Source of the DNA: Nocardioides caldifontis
Lineage (GTDB): Bacteria > Actinomycetota > Actinomycetes > Propionibacteriales > Nocardioidaceae
Reading direction: 5' to 3'
NCBI RefSeq assembly: GCF_008087345.1
Contig: NZ_VHIB01000015.1
Location: 1-64,000 of the forward strand
DNA: 64,000 nt
Each line of letters opens with the position of its first letter. Position 1 is the stretch's first letter. Both the position numbers and the translations under genes were made by a program. A model generated the notes under the pieces. That model did not search any database, had not been told where the DNA came from, and saw only the letters and a list, made by a program, of their open reading frames with translations. Below, in pieces: positions 41,874-50,461 of the stretch.

Positions 41874-44237
41874 ATGGCAACGTCACCGGATGCAGTCGAC
41901 CGGATCGCCGAGCCGTGGGGGACGCGGACGCCGTACGACGCGGGGGAGCGGTGGCCCGCCCGGGTCGACCAGCACCTGCAGGACGGGGTGGCTCCCGGTG
42001 ACGTCGACCGGTGGGTGCAGACGGCGAGCATCCTGCACTCCAACGGCGACGGCATCGACATCGCCGTCAAGGACGGGCGGATCGTCGGCGTCCGCGGTCG
42101 CGAGGTGGACCGGGTCAACCACGGGCGGCTCGACCCGAAGGACCTCTACGGGTGGCAGGCCAACCACTCCGCAGACCGGCTCACCCGCCCGCTGGTCCGC
42201 CGCGACGGCGAGCTGGTCGAGACGGACTGGGACACCGCGATGGACGCTGTCGCCGGCCGCACCCGTGAGCTCCTCGACGAGCACGGCCCGAGCTCGATCG
42301 GCTTCTACACCAGCGGTCAGCTGTTCCTCGAGGAGTACTACACGCTCGGGCTGATCGGCCACGGCGGCATCGGCACCAACCACATGGACGGCAACACCAG
42401 GTTGTGCACCGCCACCGCCGCGGAGGCGCTCAAGGAGTCGTTCGGGTGCGACGGCCAGCCGGGCTCGTACACCGACATCGACCACGCCGACGTGATCGCC
42501 CTCTACGGCCACAACATGGCCGAGACCCAGGTCGTGCTGTGGACCCGGATCCTGGACCGGCTCGAGGGGTCCGACCCGCCGGCGCTCGTCTGCGTCGACC
42601 CGCGGCTCACGCCGGTCGCACGCGCCGCGCGGGAGCACGGCGTGCACCTCGCGCCGCGGCCCGGGACCAACGTGATGCTGATGAACGCCTTGCTGCGCGA
42701 GCTCTTCGACAACGGCTGGGTCGACCAGGAGTACGTCGACGCGCACGCCGTCGGCTTCGACGAGCTCGAGAAGCAGCTGGCCGACTACACCGTCGAACGG
42801 GCGGCGGAGGTCTGCGACGTCCCCGCGGACGACCTGCGGCGGGCGGCCCGGCTGATCGGCACCGCCGAACGGCTGCTCTCCACGGTGCTGCAGGGGTTCT
42901 ACCAGTCCCACCAGGCCACCGCGGCCGCCGTGCAGGTCAACAACATCCACATCGTCCGTGGCATGCTCGGCAGGCCCGGGTGCGGGCTCCTGCAGATGAA
43001 CGGCCAGCCCACCGCCGAGAACACCCGCGAGTGCGGCGCCGACGGGGACCTGCCGGCGTTCCGCAACTGGTCCAACGACGATCACGTGAACGACCTCGCA
43101 CGGGTCTGGAACATCGACCCGATGCAGATCCCGCACTACACCGCGCCTACCCACCTGATGCAGATGATGCGGTACGTCGAGGACGGCTCGATCCGGTTCC
43201 TCTACGTCTCCTGCACCAACCCGGCGGTGTCGCTCCCCGAGCTCCGGCGGATCCGGTCGATCCTCTCCCAGGAGCGGCTCTTCCTCGTCGTGCAGGACAT
43301 CTTCCTCTCCGAGACCGCGCAGCTCGCCGACGTCGTCCTCCCGGCCGCCACGTGGGGCGAGAAGACCGGGACCTTCACCAACGCCGACCGGACGGTGCAC
43401 CTGTCGGAGAAGGCGGTCGAGCCACCCGGCGAGGCGCGGTCGGACCTTGACATCTTCATCGACTACGCGCACCGGCTGGGGCTGAAGGACAAGGACGGTG
43501 CCCCGCTGGTGAAGTGGTCGACGCCGGAGGAGGCGTTCGAGGCGTGGAAGGAGTGCACCCGTGGCCGGCCCTGCGACTACACGGGGCTGAGCTACGACAA
43601 GCTGCGAGGCGGCAGCGGTGTCCAGTGGCCGTGCAACGACGAGAACCCTGACGGCATCGAGCGGCTCTACGCCGACGGGCGGTTCTGGGCCGCGCCCGAC
43701 TACTGCGAGTCGTACGGCCGCGACCTGGTGACCGGTGCCCCCGTGGAGCCGCAGGAGTACAAGGCGCTCAACCCGGACGGCAAGGCAGTCATCAAGGCAG
43801 CGGAATACCTCCCACCGCACGAGCTCGTCTCGGAGGAGCACCCGTTCCAGCTGATCACCGGTCGCACGATCTACCACTTCCACACCCGCACCAAGACCGG
43901 CCGCGCCCCGGAGCTGCGCGCGGCAGCACCCGAGGTCTGGGTGGAGGTGTCGGAGTCCGACGCCGCCGACCGTGGCTGGCAGGAGGGCGACGAGCTGCGG
44001 ATCACCACCTCGCGCGGCGAGGTGGCCGCACGGCTGCGGATCACCGGGGTACGGCGCGGGGTGCTGTTCCTGCCGTTCCACTACGGCTACTGGGACGAGC
44101 CTGGCGGCCACGAACCGGCCGAGCACGGTAGGGCGGCCAACGAGCTGACGATGACCGACTGGGACCCGGCGTCGAAGCAGCCGCTCTTCAAGACCGCGGC
44201 CGCACACGCGGTGCTCGCCGAGGGAGGTGCGCGATGA
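41874..44237 (+). CDS. Molybdopterin oxidoreductase (FdhF/NapA-like) without N-terminal Fe-S ligands
   Basis: A 787-residue member of the DMSO-reductase superfamily. The N-terminal segment where these enzymes carry the CxxCxxxC cluster motif reads WVQTASILHSNGDGIDIAVK, with no Cys. The probable Mo-ligating Cys178 is in NTRLCTATAAEAL. Later family motifs are present (ALYGHNMAETQ, VCVDPRLTPVA, PAATWGEKTGTFTNADR, ITGRTIYHFHTRTKTGR, and LPFHYGYWDEPGG). No twin-arginine signal, so cytoplasmic. It is translated with the helical gene downstream (ATGA). Substrate unknown. Confidence 0.92.
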   Translation: MATSPDAVDRIAEPWGTRTPYDAGERWPARVDQHLQDGVAPGDVDRWVQTASILHSNGDGIDIAVKDGRIVGVRGREVDRVNHGRLDPKDLYGWQANHSADRLTRPLVRRDGELVETDWDTAMDAVAGRTRELLDEHGPSSIGFYTSGQLFLEEYYTLGLIGHGGIGTNHMDGNTRLCTATAAEALKESFGCDGQPGSYTDIDHADVIALYGHNMAETQVVLWTRILDRLEGSDPPALVCVDPRLTPVARAAREHGVHLAPRPGTNVMLMNALLRELFDNGWVDQEYVDAHAVGFDELEKQLADYTVERAAEVCDVPADDLRRAARLIGTAERLLSTVLQGFYQSHQATAAAVQVNNIHIVRGMLGRPGCGLLQMNGQPTAENTRECGADGDLPAFRNWSNDDHVNDLARVWNIDPMQIPHYTAPTHLMQMMRYVEDGSIRFLYVSCTNPAVSLPELRRIRSILSQERLFLVVQDIFLSETAQLADVVLPAATWGEKTGTFTNADRTVHLSEKAVEPPGEARSDLDIFIDYAHRLGLKDKDGAPLVKWSTPEEAFEAWKECTRGRPCDYTGLSYDKLRGGSGVQWPCNDENPDGIERLYADGRFWAAPDYCESYGRDLVTGAPVEPQEYKALNPDGKAVIKAAEYLPPHELVSEEHPFQLITGRTIYHFHTRTKTGRAPELRAAAPEVWVEVSESDAADRGWQEGDELRITTSRGEVAARLRITGVRRGVLFLPFHYGYWDEPGGHEPAEHGRAANELTMTDWDPASKQPLFKTAAAHAVLAEGGAR

Positions 44238-44722
44238 GCAAGGTGCCCATGGCGCTGGAGGAGCTGCACCGCTCCGAGAACCAGCTCGCCGCGGAGCTGC
44301 TGCGGATCTCCGACCGGCACAAGGCCGACCACGAGGTCCACCACGTCGCCCGTGACATCGCCCGGTGGTCGCAGGAGCACGTCCGCGAGCTCGCCAGGAT
44401 CGCCCGGGACCACGACCTGACGCTCGACCCGGAGCCGGCGCACGACCCCAGCCTGCTGGCCAAGGTCCGCCAGAAGGGCGACGAGCTGCTCGGCCGCCAC
44501 CACGAGACGTCGCTGCTCCTCCTCGCCGACCTGCGCCAGGTCCACAAGGAGGCTGCCGGGGTCTCGCTCGACTGGGAGGTGCTCGCGCAGACCGCGCAGG
44601 CGCTGAAGGACACCGAGCTGCTCGAGCTCGCCGAGCGGTGCCACCCCGAGACGCTGCGCCAGATGCGGTGGGCCAATGCCAAGGTGAAGGAGTCCTCGGC
44701 GCAGGTGATGGTCACGCCCTGA
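44234..44722 (+). CDS. All-helical protein paired with the molybdopterin oxidoreductase
   Basis: A 162-residue protein, almost wholly helical, with many His, Glu and Arg (ISDRHKADHEVHHVARDIA, DELLGRHHETSLLLLADLRQ), suggesting a ferritin-like or hemerythrin-like bundle. No Cys is present. The ATGA overlap with the oxidoreductase shows coexpression, so it may be a small subunit or electron-transfer partner that replaces the missing Fe-S cluster (inference). I do not recognise a named family. Confidence 0.7.
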   Translation: MSKVPMALEELHRSENQLAAELLRISDRHKADHEVHHVARDIARWSQEHVRELARIARDHDLTLDPEPAHDPSLLAKVRQKGDELLGRHHETSLLLLADLRQVHKEAAGVSLDWEVLAQTAQALKDTELLELAERCHPETLRQMRWANAKVKESSAQVMVTP

Positions 44723-44730
44723 GCCGCTGG

Positions 44731-44913
44731 TTAGTGCCCCGTCTCGCCGTCGATGCACTCGCGCAGCAGGTCCGCGTGGCCGCAGTGTCGCGCGTACTCC
44801 TCGACGAGGCGGACGGAAACGTCGCGCACCTCGATCAGCTCGCCGTCGACCTCGACCAGCCGCCCGAAGGTGTCGGTGCCGATCCACCGGCGTGCGTCGG
44901 CGACCACCGTCGA
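44731..44913 (-). pseudogene. C-terminal remnant of a DinB/DUF664 protein
   Basis: The last 60 codons read VADARRWIGTDTFGRLVEVD, then VRLVEEYARHCGHADLLREC and a stop, the typical end of DUF664 (DinB-like) proteins. The upstream part of the fold is absent. Confidence 0.7.
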
Positions 44914-44927
44914 CTGGGTCGAGCAGG

Positions 44928-45153
44928 AACTGGCTCGCCTTTGACGACCACGCCGTCCGGGTGTGGCGCGTCCGACCCAACGGGGAGCAGCCGGCCGGCG
45001 TCGTGGAGGACCCCAGGTGGGGCATGTCGAAGGAACGGTTCCGCGAGCCGGTGTGGTCCCCGGACGGAAGGTCGCTCCTCGTGTTCTCCGAGCAACCCGG
45101 TGCGCGTCCATGGATCGTCGATCCAGCGATCGGCACCCCGACCGTGAGGCCGC
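44928..45153 (+). pseudogene. Fragment of a PD40/TolB-like beta-propeller protein
   Basis: The forward strand reads NWLAFDDHAVRVWRVRPNG, then REPVWSPDGRSLLVFSEQPG, a clear PD40-type blade. No start, and the frame is lost before the next blade. It abuts the DUF664 remnant, so two unrelated decaying genes are joined here. The rest of 44723-45345 shows no intact gene. Confidence 0.65.
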
Positions 45154-45345
45154 CCAGACCTCGAATCTGGCGCCGTTGCCCGACACGCCGGTCGCGCACG
45201 GGCACTGGTACAGCTCCTGGTCCTGGAGGTAGCCGGGAGCGTGGCCACCGCGTTGCCGGAGGTCGCCCGCGGCACCGGCGGCCGCTCCGGCTACCCTCGC
45301 CCTGACGTGGGCGGGCGCTCCTCCGGGCCCGGGCTCCCGCGTCCC

Positions 45346-45417
45346 GGGCCTCTAGCTCAATGGCAGAGCAGCGGACTTTTAATCCGCGGGTTGTGGGTTC
45401 GACCCCCACGGGGCCCA
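45346..45417 (+). tRNA. tRNA-Lys(TTT)
   Basis: A 72-base cloverleaf: acceptor GGGCCTC with GGGGCCC, D-arm TAGCTCAATGGCAGAGCA, anticodon stem GCGGA/TCCGC with loop CTTTTAA (anticodon TTT), T-arm GTGGGTTCGACCCCCAC. CCA is not encoded. Confidence 0.97.
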
Positions 45418-45533
45418 CCCCGTGCCGGTCCCTGACTGGCCCATACCGGGGGATCGGATCCGGGATCAGGCGGGAACTCCGGACCACTTCTTGTCAGGGC
45501 AGGGCAAATCACCCCGCCAACCTGCCCCGAGTG

Positions 45534-45577
45534 TCGGCAAACCTAGGACTTCGGGACGACGGTCCCGGTATAGCCGA
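45534..45577 (+). other. Nested hairpins in the leader before the Thr-rich protein gene
   Basis: TCGGC at 45534-45538 pairs with GCCGA at 45573-45577, enclosing a second stem CGGGAC/GTCCCG with a four-base loop. It lies in a 250-bp gap between the tRNA and the next gene. It may be part of a structured 5' leader; no known riboswitch consensus is fully met. Confidence 0.35.
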
Positions 45578-45670
45578 GAGGCGCTTCTCGTTGTCACATC
45601 CCTTGACCACACAGGGCTCCGGTGGGATCAAGGTTCAACGGCTGATCCTCTCTTCCAGGGTGTGGTGCAC

Positions 45671-46015
45671 ATGCAGACACGGAAGCTCAAGAACGGACGG
45701 CGGCTGGCTCCGGCGGTGACCGCGCTGGCCATGGTGGGTGCGATGGGGGTCGGCTTCACCCAGCTCGGCGGGGCGTCGGCGCTCACGCCCAACGGTGGCG
45801 GCAAGTGCGGCGGCGGCCCGACCCAGACCCTCACGCTCGAGCAGGCGGCCCGCGCCGGCGTGTACCTCGGCAAGCCGAAGCACAAGACGAAGACCGTCAC
45901 GGTGACCCGCACCAAGACCGTCACGAAGACCGTGACCAGGTGGAAGACCGTCCACAAGTGCCACACGGTGACGGTGACGGACACCTACACCACCTCGACA
46001 CTGGCCCCACTCTGA
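45671..46015 (+). CDS. Thr-rich small secreted protein
   Basis: A 114-residue protein with a signal peptide (MQTRKLKNGRRLAPAVTALA followed by MVGAMGVGFTQLGGASA). The mature part has a Gly-rich turn with Cys, then about 46 residues with 17 Thr, mostly in alternating KTVTVT patterns, and one more Cys (KCH). Only 28 bp separate it from the protein O-mannosyltransferase gene, so it may be a natural substrate of that enzyme (inference). No known family. Confidence 0.72.
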   Translation: MQTRKLKNGRRLAPAVTALAMVGAMGVGFTQLGGASALTPNGGGKCGGGPTQTLTLEQAARAGVYLGKPKHKTKTVTVTRTKTVTKTVTRWKTVHKCHTVTVTDTYTTSTLAPL

Positions 46016-46043
46016 CCGTCGGCGAGTTCTGGGGGGTTCGCGA

Positions 46044-47417
46044 ATGGGGGTCGCGCCGGCGGGTGATGCGGTCGGCCGTTCCGCGCTCGGCGAGCTCACG
46101 GAACGGCCGGCCGGCCCCACCTCCGGGGCCGACCGACCGGCCACCCAGGCCGACCCTCCTCCCGACGTCACGGACCCGGCACCGCACCGCTGGTCCAGGC
46201 TCGGTGAGCTGCTCCCCGGACCTCGGCTGACCCTCCTCCTGGTCCTGCTCGCGACCCTGCTGACCCGGGTCTTCAAGCTCGGCGAGCCGGACCGCTCGCT
46301 CGTCTTCGACGAGGCGTACTACGTCAACGCCGCGCGCCGGATCCTCGGCTGGGCGGTGCCCGAGGACGAGCCGTACGCCGAGTCTCCGGCCGGGCTCGAC
46401 CCGAACACCGAGCACCCGCCGCTCGGGAAGCTCCTCCTCGCCGGCTCGATGCGGCTGTTCGGGGACGACCCCCTGGGATGGCGGCTGCCGAGCATCGTCG
46501 CCGGGCTCGTGGTCGTGGTCGCGGTGTACCTCCTCGCCGCGTCGCTGACCCGCGACCCGTGGTTGCCCGTCTACGCTGCCACCGTCGTCGCCCTCGACAA
46601 CCTGCTCCTCGTCCACAGCCGGATCGCCACCCTCGACGTGCTCTTCCTGGCGCCGCTGCTGGTGGGCGCCGTCCTGGTGGTGCGGAGACACTGGGGCTGG
46701 GCGGGCGTGGCGTGCGGCGTCGCCCTGGTGGTGAAGACGCCGGCCGCGTTCGGCGTCCTCGCCCTGCTCGCCGTCGTCCTGCTGGTGCCCGGGTCCGACA
46801 CCCTCCGGGCACGGCTCCGCCAGGCGCTGCTGCTCGGCACCTCGACGGCGGTCGTCGCGCTCGCGCTGATGTGGCCGCTGGACCTGCGGTACACGACCTT
46901 CGACGACCCGGTCTCGCACGCCCGCCACATCACGTCGTACGGCCTCGACGTGTCCCGCACCGGCGGGCCGGTCGACAGCGAGAGCACCCCGTGGCAGTGG
47001 CTGAGCGGCGAGACCGAGCTGACCTACCTGCGCGTCGACACCAACGAGATGGCCGGCGAGGAGGTGCTCACGACGCGGCCGGAGGTCTGGTTCCGCGGCG
47101 CGCTGAGCCCGGCGCTGGTCGGGGTGGCGCTGATGGCGATCTCGTACGCCGGGTGGCGATGGGTGCGCCGGCGGGACCCGCTGGCGCTGTGGAGCGTGGC
47201 CTGGGCGGTCGGCATCTTCGCGCCCTACTTCGTGCTGGCCACGGTGTCGCACCGGATCAGCTACCTGTTCTACGCGCTCCCGCTCGTCCCCGCGTACGGC
47301 GTCGCGGTCACGCTGCTGCTCTGGCACGAGGGGCTTCCCAGGGCGCCGCGGTGGGGGTTCCTCGCCGCGATGGTCCTCGGGTTCGCGGCGTACTTCCCGT
47401 TCCGGGGGCTGGGGTGA
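46044..47417 (+). CDS. Protein O-mannosyltransferase (PMT/GT39 family)
   Basis: A 457-residue membrane glycosyltransferase with about ten helices. The catalytic acidic pair Asp89-Glu90 is in SLVFDEAYYVNAARR and the second motif is NTEHPPLGKLLL, typical of PMT enzymes that transfer mannose from polyprenyl-phosphate-mannose to Thr/Ser of secreted proteins. The helices LLLVLLATLL, IVAGLVVVVAVYLLAA and ALVGVALMAISYAGW are visible. The N-terminal 45 residues are Pro/Ala-rich and cytoplasmic. It follows the Thr-rich secreted protein gene. Confidence 0.92.
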   Translation: MGVAPAGDAVGRSALGELTERPAGPTSGADRPATQADPPPDVTDPAPHRWSRLGELLPGPRLTLLLVLLATLLTRVFKLGEPDRSLVFDEAYYVNAARRILGWAVPEDEPYAESPAGLDPNTEHPPLGKLLLAGSMRLFGDDPLGWRLPSIVAGLVVVVAVYLLAASLTRDPWLPVYAATVVALDNLLLVHSRIATLDVLFLAPLLVGAVLVVRRHWGWAGVACGVALVVKTPAAFGVLALLAVVLLVPGSDTLRARLRQALLLGTSTAVVALALMWPLDLRYTTFDDPVSHARHITSYGLDVSRTGGPVDSESTPWQWLSGETELTYLRVDTNEMAGEEVLTTRPEVWFRGALSPALVGVALMAISYAGWRWVRRRDPLALWSVAWAVGIFAPYFVLATVSHRISYLFYALPLVPAYGVAVTLLLWHEGLPRAPRWGFLAAMVLGFAAYFPFRGLG

Positions 47418-47452
47418 CCTGGCGCAAGGTAAAGAAGGCGCCTCGGCTCTCG

Positions 47453-47473
47453 CCCCGGAGCACGGTTCCGGGG
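47453..47473 (+). terminator. Hairpin after the mannosyltransferase gene
   Basis: CCCCGGA and TCCGGGG pair around a seven-base loop, 35 bp after the stop. A T-run is absent. Confidence 0.45.
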
Positions 47474-47488
47474 TAGACCGGGGGCCAC

Positions 47489-47962
47489 ATGACCACCGAG
47501 CCGACCACCCGCGCCGGTGCCGCTCCGTTCCCGACGCAGCGCGCGCCGGTCGAGCCGCGCACGGGGTCTCGACATGCTGCCGAGCCGGACGGGCTCGGCC
47601 AGCTCGTCGCGCTGGTCAAGGACGGTGTCGCCGGGCTCCCGCACACCCTAGACTCCCCACGGCGTACGGCGATCTGGTGCCTGTGGCTCCTCGGGATCGC
47701 CGGCGACGCCTGGACGACCGGGTTCATGCTCCGCGACGACCGGTTCGAGGAGGGCAACCCGGGGGCGGCCCTCGGGATGGACGCCCTCGGCACGACCGGC
47801 TACACGGTGCTGGCGTCGGTGGTCTGCCTGCTGATGGCGGTGGTCAGCACCGGGCGCCCGGCCGGCAGGGTGGCCCGTGGCTTCGTCTGGTTCTTCCTCC
47901 TCGTCGCGCTCGGCAAGGTGGCGATGACGGTGAACAACCTGGTGCTCTGGCACACTGCCTGA
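47489..47962 (+). CDS. Small membrane protein of unknown family
   Basis: A 157-residue protein. A Pro/Thr-rich cytoplasmic N terminus (about 1-60) is followed by three membrane helices (TAIWCLWLLGIAGDAW, TVLASVVCLLMAVV, GFVWFFLLVALGKVAM). There is no motif I recognise. It is 21 bp before the GNAT gene and may be cotranscribed. Confidence 0.75.
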   Translation: MTTEPTTRAGAAPFPTQRAPVEPRTGSRHAAEPDGLGQLVALVKDGVAGLPHTLDSPRRTAIWCLWLLGIAGDAWTTGFMLRDDRFEEGNPGAALGMDALGTTGYTVLASVVCLLMAVVSTGRPAGRVARGFVWFFLLVALGKVAMTVNNLVLWHTA

Positions 47963-47983
47963 CTCCGACGACGAGGAGGCGCC

Positions 47984-48484
47984 ATGGGCTGGCTGCCGGA
48001 CGACTTCGAACACCCGCGGGTGGTCCTGCTGCCGACCGGGCACCACCTGCGTCCGATCCGCGCCGACGACGTCGACCTCGACATGCCGGCGGTGATGGGG
48101 TCGCAGGAGCGGCTCTGGTCGATCTACGGCGAGGCGTGGGGGTGGCCTCCGGCGACGATGACCGCCGAGCAGGACCGCGAGGACCTGGCCCGCCACGAGG
48201 CGGAGGCGGAGGCTCACCAGTCGTTCAACTACGCGCTCTTCGACGAGGGCGAGACCGAGCTCATCGGCTGCGTCTACATCGACCCGCCGGAGAAGCCGGG
48301 CGCGGACGCGGAGCTCTCCTGGTGGGTCCGCGACGAGCACGCCGGGTCACCGCTGGAGGCCGAGCTCGACCGGTTCGTGCCGCGGTGGATCGAGGAGGTG
48401 TGGCCGTTCCGGGCTCCGCGGTACATCGGCCGTGACCTGTCCTGGGACGAGTGGCTCGCCCTCCCCGACCTCGACGCGGAGTGA
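47984..48484 (+). CDS. GNAT-like N-acetyltransferase, degenerate CoA loop
   Basis: A 166-residue protein with a GNAT-like start (LLPTGHHLRPIRADDVDLDM) and strand ELIGCVYIDPP, then SWWVRDEHAGS where the pyrophosphate-binding Q/RxxGxG loop should be. That loop is missing, so acetyl-CoA binding may be impaired or use another contact. Related proteins are annotated as GNAT in actinobacteria. Substrate unknown. Confidence 0.78.
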   Translation: MGWLPDDFEHPRVVLLPTGHHLRPIRADDVDLDMPAVMGSQERLWSIYGEAWGWPPATMTAEQDREDLARHEAEAEAHQSFNYALFDEGETELIGCVYIDPPEKPGADAELSWWVRDEHAGSPLEAELDRFVPRWIEEVWPFRAPRYIGRDLSWDEWLALPDLDAE

Positions 48485-48521
48485 CGACCGCAGTCGTTTG
48501 CAGCTACTCGTGCGTCACCCC

Positions 48522-48550
48522 TTGGCCGGGACCTTTGATCGATCTAACAT
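48522..48550 (+). promoter_or_regulatory. Promoter of the DUF5999 gene
   Basis: TTGGCC (-35) and TAACAT (-10) are 17 bp apart, giving a leader of about 75 bases to ATG 48631. It is one of the clearest sigma-70-type promoters in the window. Confidence 0.6.
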
Positions 48551-48630
48551 TGCCGGGCGGTGCGCCGGACTCGCCACAAGGAGGCTGGCCCGGAGCAACC
48601 ACCGCCTGACGACCGACCTGGGAGAGCACG

Positions 48631-48816
48631 ATGAAGTGTGAGCACACCCCGCGGTGTCCGGATGCGTCCGACGCCAACTGCTGCAGCGCGCACATCGCTG
48701 CGGACCACTTCGAGCAGGGCTGGTGCCGGCTCTGCAACGGGGTGATCCTCTTCGACGACGGGCTCTACCTGGCCCCGGACGGCCACATCGAGCCGGTCCC
48801 GCTGCAGCCCGCCTGA
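48631..48816 (+). CDS. DUF5999 small protein
   Basis: A 61-residue protein: CEHTPRCPDASDANCC, then VADH-type IAADHFEQGWCRLCNGVILF and PDGHIEP, matching the conserved actinobacterial DUF5999 family. Its Cys and His residues suggest zinc binding. The family has no assigned function. Confidence 0.87.
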   Translation: MKCEHTPRCPDASDANCCSAHIAADHFEQGWCRLCNGVILFDDGLYLAPDGHIEPVPLQPA

Positions 48817-48827
48817 CGGCAGGCTGA

Positions 48828-50309
48828 CTAGCGCCGGGCCGGAGCCCCGGCCTCCAGCCTCCGGCTGCGGTTCCTCGCGCCGTAGCCGAAGTAGATCGCG
48901 AACCCGATCGCCAGCCACGCCACGAAGCGCAGCCACGTCTCGATCGACAGGTTGGCCATCAACGCCACGCAGAGCAGCGCCGAGACCAGCGGGAGCACCG
49001 GTGAGAACGGCGTCCGGAACGGCCGCGGCAGCTCCGGACGCGTGCGCCGCAGCACCGGGACGGCCAGCGAGACGATCGTGAACGCGAACAGCGTCCCGAT
49101 GCTCACCATCTCCGCGAGCGCCGCGAGCGGGACGAACGTCGCCAGCACCGCGACCAGCGCCACCGTGCCGAGGGTGATCGTGCTCGGCGTGCCGAACCTC
49201 GGGTGCACCTCGGCGAGGCGGCCGGGGAGCAACCCGTCGCGAGCCATCGCGAAGCCGATCCGCCCCATCGCGACGATGTCGACGAGGATCACCGAGCTCA
49301 GCCCCGCGACCGCCGCGGTGCCGACGAGGATCGCGGCCCACCCGAGCCCGACGGTGTCGAACGCCTCGGAGATCGGGGCGCCCTGGTCGATCTCGCGGTA
49401 GTCGACCATCCCGGTGAGCACGCCGGCCACCCCGACGTACAGCAGGGTGCAGACGAGCAGGGTGCCGAGCAGCCCGAGCGGCAGGTCGCGCCGCGGGTTG
49501 CGGGTCTCCTCGCCGAGGTTGGCCACCGCCTCGAAGCCGGTGTAGGAGAAGAAGACGATCGCGGCCGCCGAGAGGACCCCGGCCATCCCGTAGATCGAGG
49601 GCTCGACCCCGACCAGCGCCTGCCACAGCGGCTGGGTCAGCCCGCTCGTGGTGTCCTCCGGCGGCTCGCTGCCCGGCACGAACGGCGACCAGTTCGAGGC
49701 CTTGACGAAGAACGCGCCGACCAGGATCACGAAGAGGCAGACCAGTACCTTGACCACCACGAGGGTGTTGGTGACCCACTTGGCCTCGCGGATCCCGACG
49801 TAGGCGACCGCGCCGAGGACCAGCGTGATCAGCAGGGCCCCGACGTTGACCGGCGCGTCCTCGCCGAAGAGCGAGGTGGGGACCGCGTCGGAGAGCCCGG
49901 CGAGGTAGCCCGACCACCCGCGGGCGACCACGGCGGCGCCGAGCGCGAACTCGAGGATCAGGTCCCACCCGATGATCCAGGCGAAGACCTCGCCGATGGT
50001 CGCGTAGGCGTAGGTGTACGCCGATCCGGCCGTCGGCACCGCCGACGAGAGCTCGGCGTAGCAGAACGCGGCGAGCAGGCTGACCAGGCCGGCGAGCGCG
50101 AAGGAGACCACCACGCCGGGGCCGGCGAGCTCGGTGGCCGCCACCCCCGTGAGGGTGAAGATCCCGGTGCCCACCACGATGCCGATGCCGAACCCCATGA
50201 GGTCCAGCGCGCCGAGCCGTCGGCGGAGCCGCCCGGTCCCCTCGTGGCCGGGCTCGGCGGCGGAATGCGCGAGGATCTCCTCGACGGACTTGCGACGGGT
50301 CAGCTCCAC
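48828..50309 (-). CDS. APC-family amino acid permease
   Basis: A 493-residue transporter with twelve membrane helices. The family signature GFGIGIVVGTGIFTLTG is in helix 1, and EETRNPRRDLPLGLLG follows helix 6, as in cationic-amino-acid-type (YfnA/CAT-like) APC carriers. GTG 50309 (VELTRRKSVEEI) gives the usual start; a longer frame to GTG 50390 would place its ribosome site inside the terminator hairpin of the upstream gene and is rejected. The substrate is an amino acid or polyamine; which one is not clear. Confidence 0.91.
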   Translation of the reverse strand: MELTRRKSVEEILAHSAAEPGHEGTGRLRRRLGALDLMGFGIGIVVGTGIFTLTGVAATELAGPGVVVSFALAGLVSLLAAFCYAELSSAVPTAGSAYTYAYATIGEVFAWIIGWDLILEFALGAAVVARGWSGYLAGLSDAVPTSLFGEDAPVNVGALLITLVLGAVAYVGIREAKWVTNTLVVVKVLVCLFVILVGAFFVKASNWSPFVPGSEPPEDTTSGLTQPLWQALVGVEPSIYGMAGVLSAAAIVFFSYTGFEAVANLGEETRNPRRDLPLGLLGTLLVCTLLYVGVAGVLTGMVDYREIDQGAPISEAFDTVGLGWAAILVGTAAVAGLSSVILVDIVAMGRIGFAMARDGLLPGRLAEVHPRFGTPSTITLGTVALVAVLATFVPLAALAEMVSIGTLFAFTIVSLAVPVLRRTRPELPRPFRTPFSPVLPLVSALLCVALMANLSIETWLRFVAWLAIGFAIYFGYGARNRSRRLEAGAPARR

Positions 50310-50392
50310 CGGGTCGCCGTACCCGCGCCGGGTCGGAGGCAACCCAGGCCGCGGCCGCCCGGAGGTGTGCTGCTCGACACCCGCGGACACGC

Positions 50393-50427
50393 AGCAGCGC
50401 CCCGGTCGGGGAGTCCGGGGCGCTGCT
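50393..50427 (-). terminator. Terminator of the GH16-like gene
   Basis: AGCAGCGCCCC pairs with GGGGCGCTGCT (11 bp) around a 13-base loop, 35 bp beyond the reverse-strand stop at 50462. Confidence 0.7.
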
Positions 50428-50461
50428 TGCGGGGCTCGGGCCGAGGTTCAGCCGAGGTGGG

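Noticed and set aside
45346-45417. tRNA as part of an attachment site with integrase
   Set aside because: No integrase gene or duplicated tRNA 3' end was seen within the window; only gene remnants lie upstream.
45490-45580. c-di-GMP-I (GEMM) riboswitch
   Set aside because: GGCAAACC and a TAGCC-containing 3' arm are present, but the ACGCAAAGCC core and the second stem do not fit.
50310-50390. N-terminal extension of the APC permease to GTG 50390
   Set aside because: Its ribosome site would lie in the terminator hairpin of the previous gene, and the added residues do not match permease N termini.
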